A stretch of 64,000 nt of DNA from Macrobrachium rosenbergii (taxonomy: Eukaryota; Arthropoda; Malacostraca; Decapoda; Palaemonidae), in the NCBI RefSeq assembly GCF_040412425.1, contig NC_089744.1, positions 37,756,099 to 37,820,098 of the forward strand, in the 5' to 3' direction. Positions 56,616 through 64,000 of this stretch are shown in pieces (the first letter of the stretch is position 1; the number at the start of each line of letters is the position of its first letter). The notes beneath the pieces are model-generated. The model saw only the letters and a program-made list of their open reading frames with translations, had not been told where the DNA came from and did not search any database. The translations under genes and the position numbers were made by a program.

Positions 56616-57668
56616 CAGTCGCTACCCAAGTTACAAATGAGTTATGGTCCGGATGGCTGTTTGTATCTTGAATTGTTTGTAATTTAGTTTTTAATATGTA
56701 GTGTATAATTTTTGTTGAAAATTATTAAAACTTAGGAAGACATTAAACTCTGAAATATGTCATGTTTACATTCCCGTGTTATACTATTTTCACTGTGTTT
56801 TTAAATCATTCAGTATTATAAAGATGTACAGGCAGTCCCCGGTTTACGACGGGGGTTCCGTTCCTACGCTGCATCGTAAACCGACAATTGTCGTAAGCCC
56901 AAAAATTGTCCAAAAGCCAAAGAAAACCTTACTTTTAATGCTTTTGGTGCATTGGAAATGATGTAAACTGCATTTTTATTGAGTTTTTCATCAACAAACC
57001 TCCAAATTTTGATTATTCTGCTGTTTTGGAGCCATATTTCTTCCGTCAGATTGGTGTCGTAACCCCGGAACATGCGTCATAAACCAGGAAATAATTTCTG
57101 ATGAGTATATTTGAAAAGCGTAATCTCGGAATGTCGTAAGCCGGACCAGTCGTAAACCAGGGACTGCCTGTACTTTGGTTGTTAGAAAGGTGAAAAGAAG
57201 AAAATAAAATTAAAATTCACGCAAAATTCAAAATTTAGTATTTTTTCCATGCTTTGAAAGTTATGAACTTGGAGGGAATTTCGCAGGAGCTGCGTCTGGC
57301 ATTGGAAGTTCATAAAGTAAACAGTGCACACTGCCATGTATTGACAAAAATGCATACTAAAGTTTCCTATGGGGAGAGGAAATATAGAAAATAGGAATTC
57401 ATCAAAGAGTGAGTTAAATCAGGAAGATAGAAATAAGTAGGAATATTTTACAAGTATGAACAGATATTCTCGTGATTGCAAAAAGAATAAATGGTAGTTA
57501 ATCTATGAGAATACTTGGGATAATCATGTGGCAGAAATTCTTACTAGGCAGAATAGGCTTACAGAGGAAAATTTGAACTAACGAATGGCAAAGAGGAGTG
57601 CTCCAAACAAAATTTTATTTGCGACAGTCTGTTTGTATCTGAGTGTTCGTAAGTAGGGTGGTGACTAT
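56616..57668 (-). mobile_element. MITE with CAGTCRCYACCC ends, copy 1 (inverted, with nested MITE)
   Basis: It starts CAGTCGCTACCCAAGTTACA and ends GTTCGTAAGTAGGGTGGTGA. Without the nested MITE (56829-57170) it is about 710 bases. Its whole length is an inverted copy of 57728-58377; for example AACTTGGAGGGAATTTC at the left answers AATTCTCTCCAAGTT at the right. No transposase. Confidence 0.82.
56829..57170. mobile_element. MITE nested in MITE copy 1
   Basis: Ends CAGGCAGTCCCCGGTTTACG and CGTAAACCAGGGACTGCCTG, flanked by TA on both sides. The inverted partner element at 57728-58377 shows the uninterrupted site (AAGAATTACTTTGG). The ends resemble the CAGGCAGTCCCC family but the interior (GTCGTAAGCC, CATCGTAAACCG) differs, so it is a related but separate family. 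Confidence 0.85.
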
Positions 57669-57727
57669 ACATAAAAAGACATATTAATATTTAATTGTGT
57701 ATCACTTTGGATGTACTTTTATGTATA

Positions 57728-58377
57728 CAGTCACCACCCTACTTACAAACGTTCAAGTTGCGAACATTCATAGATACAAACAGACAGGGTCACAAGTTCA
57801 AATTTTGCTCTGTACACCTATTATGATTATCAGGAGTATTCTCGTGATTAATACCATGTATTCTTTTTACAATCACGAGAATATTCGTTCATACTTGTAA
57901 AATATTCCTACTTATTTCTATCTTCCTGCTTCTTGATCTGTCTTCCTGCCTCCTGATGATGAATTCCCATTTTCTATATTTCCTCTCCCCTTAGGAAACA
58001 TTTAGTATGTGTTTTTGTCAATAGATGGCAGTGTGCATTGTTTACTTTGTGAACTTCAATGTCAGATGCTGCTCCTGATAAATTCTCTCCAAGTTCATAA
58101 CTTTCAAAACATGAAAAAATTACTAAATTTTGAATGTTGCATGAATCTCAATTTTATTTTCTTCTTTTTACCTTTCTATCATCCAAAGTAATTCTTTATA
58201 ATACTGCAAGATTAAAAAATGCAGTGAAAATAGTATAGTCTATGACTCCCGAGTTGACAAGAGAATGCAAACATCAGCAAAAAATTATGCGCTACATATT
58301 AAAAATCAACTCATGAACAATTCAAGATACGAATGGCCATCCGAAACATAACTCATTTGTAAGTAGGGTGGCGACTG
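57728..58377 (+). mobile_element. MITE with CAGTCRCYACCC ends, copy 2
   Basis: Begins CAGTCACCACCCTACTTACA and ends TTGTAAGTAGGGTGGCGACTG. It lies head-to-head with copy 1, separated by only about 59 bases (57669-57727). No ORF with known domain. Confidence 0.85.
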
Positions 58378-59568
58378 TCTACCACAGGGAAAATGAAACA
58401 CTGGTTGTTACATTTTTCCTTGTGATATACTGCATATATACATCAGTTGTCAGTGTTAATTTAAGAGTATATGCACTTGTTATATACTTGAACTTATGTA
58501 CTTATCAGCTACCTTATTAAAATTATTTTTTGCTTTGCTTCTTTTTTAGACATGATACATTTTTAATGTCTTAAAATGATAGTTAAATGTTAAATACAGT
58601 GTAATTTAGGATAGAAATTATAAGGAATTATGTGGGATATATTTGAAATGTTCTAGTGTAGTTATACTCTGCAGTCTGTGTTTCAGAATTTGGTACCACA
58701 TCACTCAATTTTTTAGGAAGATTTTTCACTAGCATGTATAATTCTATATTGTGCTCCTATTTGTTATATGTAATTGCTTTATAAGGATATGATAAGATGA
58801 GTGTAGTTTGGATATTTTAACTACAGTATGAATACCTTGAATACTGCATGTGCTGCCTGGAGCTTCAGGTACCCATCAGTCACCTGTCTTACTCACTTTG
58901 TAGTTTGGATATTAAATTCTGAGAACTGTGGGTGGTAGGAGGGAATTCAGCGAGTGGAAGATGTATATGAGAAAATCTGTTTTCTTTCATATTAAATGTT
59001 GGCTTTGTATGAAAACAGTATAATTGTGTTTCATATAAAATATGAACACTGTTTCATTCTAACCCCATAAATCATATTTGCTGAGAATGCGAGAATGTCC
59101 CAGAATGTTGATAGAGATGTGAAGGATAAAGGAGAGCATATGGTGACTGATATAGGTTAGGGAACAAGGATCTGGTAATTTAGAAGGTTGTTAAAAGACA
59201 TGACAAATATCTTTAAGGGGTAAATGTAAGGCGTTTGTATTAGTTTAAGGGTGAGTAGACTCCAGAAAATAAGATGTTTGTTATCCATGTGAGGCATAGA
59301 GGGTAATAATATAAAAAATCTTTGATTGTAGTATACAGTACCAATTAGTTATTGGGTGAAAGGAGATAAGAAGAGAAGATTATCCTAAGCTCTGATCGAA
59401 AGGTATAACCAAGATCCCCTTAACTACCTGTACTATTGTATTACAGTATAGCCAGCCATTTATGGATTAGATATCTAAGGTAAAGCTTTGCAGACTCATC
59501 TGTCCCTGAAAAATTAACATTCTTTGACATCTCGTCATGGCAACACTGTGGGATGTTCTGCCTGCAGT
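58378..59568 (+). other. Intron/intergenic sequence, nothing recognised
   Basis: AT-rich, no element or ORF supported. Confidence 0.4.
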
Positions 59569-59569
59569 C

Positions 59570-59609
<40 letters not shown>

Positions 59610-59616
59610 TAAGAGA

Positions 59617-59651
<35 letters not shown>

Positions 59652-59690
59652 CCTTTGTTTCTTTTTTTGAGAGAGAGTTGATTGAAGAAT
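59569..59690. repeat. (GA)n microsatellite, interrupted
   Basis: GAGA runs at 59569-59607 and 59623-59650 with a short interruption, and a trailing GAGAGAG at 59669. Confidence 0.93.
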
Positions 59691-60540
59691 TTCAGTACTT
59701 TTGAAATAAAAATGTCAATATTAAATAATATACCTTACCTGTTCATAAGTTAACGTTCATCGAAAAGTGTGTAAGACTTTCAGTTAGGTTAAGCTCCCTT
59801 ATCACTCATATTTTATCCTTCATTTTTTATAATGTAGTCGCTTGTTTCGTTTTCAAGGAGTTACCCTTCCATGGTCTACCAGAGCTCCATGGTGACCGAA
59901 CTCATGTCAAAGAATTCTCTTTTAGTTGGTATCGTGGCCGGGTATTGTGTAGTAGTGATAAACATTGTAACACTTGATGGAGTATGTAATGGACTCAAAG
60001 ATAAGGGGGCACTTTCCCAAACCTTTACAGCGAGGCTGTATACCCAGGTTCTTCCATTGCCAAAACCTGCTTTGAAGAAGAAGTGATTAATGTGCATGTG
60101 CAGTCTGCCATATTGTCAACTACAGACCCATGCAGAGACCAAGAACCATTACTCTGCGTTGGTCAACTCAGTAAGGTTAATTATTACCAGTGCTCCAAAA
60201 AAATTAGACTTTTTTTCTCTGATTTCACTAGCAAGGATCATGGAAACATCAAAAATAGCTAGATAAGTGCCTAATATTAAGTTCCAGTTGAAGTTTTAGT
60301 TTTAAACTTTTGGAATTGATAATCAAATTGTGTGTGAAATCTGGAACCCGGCGTTTCTTGCCATCACATGGTTGGTGTTTACTCATCGTTGATTACTAGT
60401 TTCGTAAAGTGCAAGTTGTTTTAAAGAATTTGTTATTCTGACTAAATGTATTAACTAAAAGAAATGTCCCACAACTTACCATTAATATAAACAATCCTTT
60501 CAGATTATTTGAGATCTACAATAATCTAGGTAGTAAGTGA
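59691..60540 (+). other. Unclassified sequence
   Basis: The opposing open stretches at 59871-60097 have no recognised domain. Possibly the 5' portion of the element whose gag-like ORF lies at 62117. Confidence 0.3.
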
Positions 60541-61640
60541 GAATAATTTAGACTAGATTAATAGTGGATGTTGTCTGTAGCCTATAACCTAGGATTACAT
60601 ATCCTTAAGTGGCCTAGCTTAGACCAAGGACCCTAGGAACAGATAACAATAACTGGGCAAAATAAATCGGTAGCCTAGCTGTAAGGCTACAGATTAGTAA
60701 ATTTTTTCCTTTTAATAAGTCTGTACACGTAAGCATCGTAAGCATGATCTAAATAAACCAGGACTAGGCAGTACCTTATATTAAGTGATAACTTTGTACA
60801 AAACATCCTATTATTGGACTAAATCGTTAACTTAGACTGGAACGTAGGACTAGATGAAATAGTAATCTGTGCTGGATGAGATGGTAGCCTAGCTTCAAGG
60901 CTACATACTAAGATAATTGTGTTTTATGTAACCCATACCCGTAAGTGTGAATTAACTAATTCGCATTAGGCAGTAGCCTAGATTAGAGTAAGTGATAGCC
61001 TAGCTATAAAGTTACACATTAGTGAGTTACTGTTTTATATAGTAGACCAAATATCCTAGGACTGGATGTAAACAAAAACCCAAGTTAGACAAAAATAGTA
61101 GCCTAACTTTAAGGCTACATATTAGTAAGTTTCTGTTTTTATATAAGAGTGATCTATAATAATCTGGATTAGGCAACACCCTTTATGTACTAGGCTAAGA
61201 AAGAACATTTTAGGAAAATATCCTATTATTGTTCTAAGTGGCAGTTTAGAACATATAAGCCTAGAATTATATATAAATATAAACAGTATCATGGGCTCAG
61301 TAGAATAACCTAGTTTTTATGACCTGGTAGCCGATCCATAAGGCTACATACTAGTAGGGTCTTATATAGCCTTTATTCATAAAGGTGATATAAACCTAGA
61401 ACAGGGAGTAGCCTAACCAGATTAAGTAGGAATTCCTTTTTAAGGGAATATCCTGCTACGTATTAGCCTAAAACAGTGGTGGCCGAATATCAGGTAAATG
61501 GGTAGTCTCGGTCACATAAAACAGAAAACTAGATTATAAGAGGGTTCTTTTCTGTATAGTTTATATCCGTAAGTTTTAAAGCCTAGAACAGGCAGTGACC
61601 TAGAATAGGTTAAGCGAGAACCCTCTAAGAAATCCTCTAA
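60541..61640. repeat. Diverged tandem repeat field with TAGCCTAG...AAGGCTACA motif
   Basis: A short palindromic motif of the form TAGCCTAGCT..AAGGCTACA begins at 60671, 60885, 60996, 61098 and 61328 (steps 214, 111, 102, 230), each followed by an A/T-rich ...AGTAAGTT..TGTTTTATATA stretch. The steps fit one or two units of about 105-115 bases. No ORF. Confidence 0.65.
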
Positions 61641-61966
61641 TCTTAGCTTAATGTGGATTATGCTAGAATCATTACCCTAAGCCATATAAAATATTAACTT
61701 GGGTTAGTTAAACATTATTTCATAGTAATATAGTTAGTCTGAATGGCATGACAATTAGAATTAAAATTTCACATAGCCATTGCAAAAGGACTAACAGTGT
61801 ATAAGTAATACAGCCATATACAGGTGTGAAAACTAACCTAAACCTTAGATTGTTTAAGTTAACACAGATATTTGATAAAATGTATTACAACTACACACTT
61901 GTAATAAAGTTAACCTGTAATAATGGAAACTATATGAGGAAGTACAGAAGTGTCCCTCATTAAAAA

Positions 61967-62116
61967 CAATTAATACTAACTAGCTTTTAATAGCAACTTA
62001 TTTTATATCATTACAGGGCCGCCATTATGTAGGACCCTCAGCAATTAATACTAACTAGCTTTTAATAGCAACTTATTTTATATCATTACAGGGCCGCCAT
62101 TATGTAGGACCCTCAG
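61967..62116. repeat. Exact 75-bp tandem duplication with acceptor-like site
   Basis: Units 61967-62041 and 62042-62116 look identical. Each runs from CAATTAATACTAACTAGCTT to ATGTAGGACCCTCAG and contains TTTTATATCATTACAG followed by GGCCGCCATT, which fits a branch point and 3' splice site. Confidence 0.92.
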
Positions 62117-62392
62117 CTCAAGTGTTCCACAGCAAATTGCTCGGTGTGCTTTTTGCCAGTGGGTACGGCCCATACCACCTGCCATGAGCATAGTCTTTGT
62201 AAAAAACAAGGAAAATTTGCTTTGGCACCAGATATGTGCAAAATTTGTAGTATGCTTTTGGCAGCAAGTTTTAAGGATGAAATAGCTCATTTTAAGCTGT
62301 CTCGATGGGTCCTAGGGTTCAGTAGGGGTGAGGAAGGGGGAGATTATATCTTTCAGGCAGAACTCTGGGAGCAGATATTTAACCCTTTCTGA
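62117..62392 (+). pseudogene. Cys-rich gag-like ORF of unknown retroelement
   Basis: An open frame runs from just after the 75-bp duplication to a stop at 62390, with an in-frame ATG at 62144. It has CSVCFLPVGTAHTTCHEHSLC and DMCKICSMLL, a Cys/His arrangement that could bind zinc, followed by KLSRWVLGFSRGEEGGD and ending AELWEQIFNPF. I do not recognise the family. The position after a tandem-repeat leader, and a second open stretch after it (62583-62972), suggest the gag of a retroelement rather than a host gene. No RT is seen before the window ends. Confidence 0.4.
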
Positions 62393-62582
62393 GAACAAGA
62401 TCTATGTTTGGGCCAAAACCTAGTAACATCAGTCCCAGTACCTCCCTGGTTAATCCCATGGAGAAAGTAGACAAATCTTTACATGAAGGGTTACATTCTT
62501 ACTAGTGAACATGAAGTGGACATTGCCACTGAAATGTCCCTGCTAAACCAAGAAAGCTCAGGGGCACAAATTTCAGCTAAAG

Positions 62583-62972
62583 GAATTCTATCCTTCTGTA
62601 ACTATCGATGCTGAAGATGATCTCTCCCCCAAAAGGGCTAGTACTGGGATCCACCTAACTCCGACTGAAATGACTATATTTTCAGAGGGGTATAGTATCT
62701 TACCCAGGACTTCTGCCCCTTGGTTAACAGGCAGTTACAATTCAGTTGTTGAAGCTCAATCAGATTGCACAAGCTCCCCCAAAAGGGATATACATTTTGC
62801 AGCATTTGATCAATTCCATAATGAAATTATTAGTAACATCAAAGATGTCCTTGCCACAGACCAGCAATGTATAAGGGACATGATGCTTGATTCTGAAAAG
62901 GAAATTAAGGAAATTAAGTCAGTCATGTACACCCCAAGTGTAAAAGTACTGCATCGGGTAACCGAAAAGTGA
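62583..62972 (+). pseudogene. Continuation of gag-like region
   Basis: An open stretch of about 130 codons, ending VKVLHRVTEK and stop, with an in-frame ATG at 62670. It contains FDQFHNEIISNIKDVLATDQ and EKEIKEIKSVM, which look helical and may form a coiled coil, as in many gag proteins. No motif identifies the family. It probably forms one broken gene with 62117-62392. Confidence 0.38.
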
Positions 62973-63102
62973 GAGTGGATACAAATGCTGCCCAAATAAG
63001 GTCTGATGTTAGAATTCTGACTGGAACAACAAATGGGTCAGTTCAGAATACAAAACTTCACATCAAACATAATAGGGCTCCAATACTCACCCCTGATGAT
63101 AC

Positions 63103-63215
63103 AGGTTGACCATCACTAATCCGGCATCACCGGGACCTGGAGGGTGCCGGATTAGCCATTTTGCTGGATTAGCCATTTTGCCGGATTAGCCATTTATTAG
63201 GCTAGAATACACGAA
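63103..63215. mobile_element. DNA-transposon end fragment
   Basis: ACAGGTTGACCATCACTAATCCGG looks like a terminal inverted repeat. It is followed by three imperfect units of GGATTAGCCATTTTGC. No second end was found before the next element at 63304. Confidence 0.5.
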
Positions 63216-63303
63216 ACCCAGTAGCTAAGCACCTCATCTTAGAATTAAAATATCCCATAAATCAGTACAAGTTGGATAATAAAGAAAAGACAATTATCAA
63301 ATA

Positions 63304-64000
63304 CAGGTAGTGCTTGAGTTACGATAATTCGACTTACGATATTTTGAGTTTACGATTACGATGGGTTAGCAATTAATACCGGTACGAAAATATTTAGGAA
63401 ATATTTTTAGAATTCGTACAGGCGCAGGCAGCAGGTACAATCAGGCAGCGAGGGAGACCAACTTACAATAGAAAAACTTCTTTTCCTCCATCTCTTTATT
63501 CCATCTGCTAGTTAAAAAAGTAAAAGAGAATGATAAAAGTATTGTTAGTAACGTTATACTCTTGCATAAATGCGTACAGCCATAAACAACTGAATGGGAA
63601 ACTTGTTTTGCTAATAATCGTATCAGATAACAACTGTTTTGCTTGTATTTCAACCATCGTACGGTAATACAAAATTACCGTAGTTATGTTACAAATGACG
63701 TTAAGTACTGTACAATAGGACTGATATATTTTTTACACTATACCCTTATTCGCTTTGGAGAAAAGATCGGCAGGGAAATATACTGCTACAGTAACTTAAA
63801 GCTGTAAGTTGTAGCTGAAGCTGAGAAAACAATGTTCAAGCTGCTAATGACTATCAATTATCGTGCATCGGCAACATGGATGAAGCTCGACCGTAAATAA
63901 AACTGGAGAGAGTGTATTTTAATCAAAACTACTGGGCATGAAAGAATACAAATTACTACTGTTTTCACGCCGATAAAAGATAAATATGTATAGCTCGTAT
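63304..64000 (+). mobile_element. Tigger-like DNA transposon, left part (runs out of window)
   Basis: Starts CAGGTAGTGCTTGAGTTACG after TA. It is the reverse complement of the element at 22347-24040 over about 700 bases. Near the end, ATGGATGAAGCTCGACCG and the frame IKTTGHERIQITTVFTPIKD fit the first part of a Tigger DDE domain. The rest lies beyond the window. Confidence 0.65.

Overview
This window is nuclear DNA of an animal, most probably a decapod crustacean. I infer this from a spliced host gene with multi-kilobase introns, abundant DIRS-type tyrosine-recombinase retrotransposons (known to be widespread in Decapoda), a tRNA-derived SINE of a kind common in decapod sequences, and many Tigger/pogo-like DNA transposons. 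Nothing looks prokaryotic. There is no rRNA, no stand-alone tRNA gene and no CRISPR array.

The only host gene I recognise is on the + strand. Five internal exons of a MINDY-1/2 (FAM63) deubiquitinase lie at 3577-3776, 21563-21705, 26970-27166, 43343-43447 and 55743-55899. Each has AG/GT borders and the phases agree from exon to exon. The first coding exons (with the catalytic Cys) lie left of the window and the last coding exon lies right of it, so almost all the sequence here is intron.

The introns are packed with transposable elements. (1) 1-2927: 3' part of DIRS copy A. (2) 3880-17149: DIRS copy C, split by a whole second DIRS, copy B (4184-10563), and hit again by two 250-270 bp MITEs in its gag gene. 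(3) 22347-24040: Tigger-like transposon. (4) 24440-26740: gag-protease remnant of an LTR-type retroelement. (5) 28342-32551: gag-like ORF, then a Tigger inside another Tigger. (6) 35162-41850: two minus-strand LINE fragments around a decayed RT/RNase H retroelement, a 77-bp-arm hairpin and a (CA)83 tract. (7) 45037-51494: DIRS copy D, badly eroded and carrying a SINE. (8) 51980-58380: MITEs, including an inverted pair of one family. (9) 59569-64000: GA microsatellite, a diverged tandem-repeat field, an exact 75-bp duplication, a Cys-rich gag-like ORF, and the start of a Tigger-like element in inverse orientation to that at 22-24 kb.

The DIRS copies share one plan: left inverted terminal repeat, leader, gag, RT with RNase H, tyrosine recombinase (YR), a conserved non-coding block, an internal complementary region (ICR), a pyrimidine tract, and the right inverted terminal repeat. 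The ICR is complementary to the right end joined to the left end, as expected for a circle-templated DIRS cycle. Every copy has frameshifts, stops or lost catalytic residues. I found no convincing new biological system. The most informative things are the nested insertion record, the ICR/ITR architecture, the shared loss of the same catalytic positions, the long hairpin, and the repeat field ahead of the gag-like ORF near 62 kb. All boundaries were read by eye and may be off by a few bases, or by tens of bases for decayed elements.
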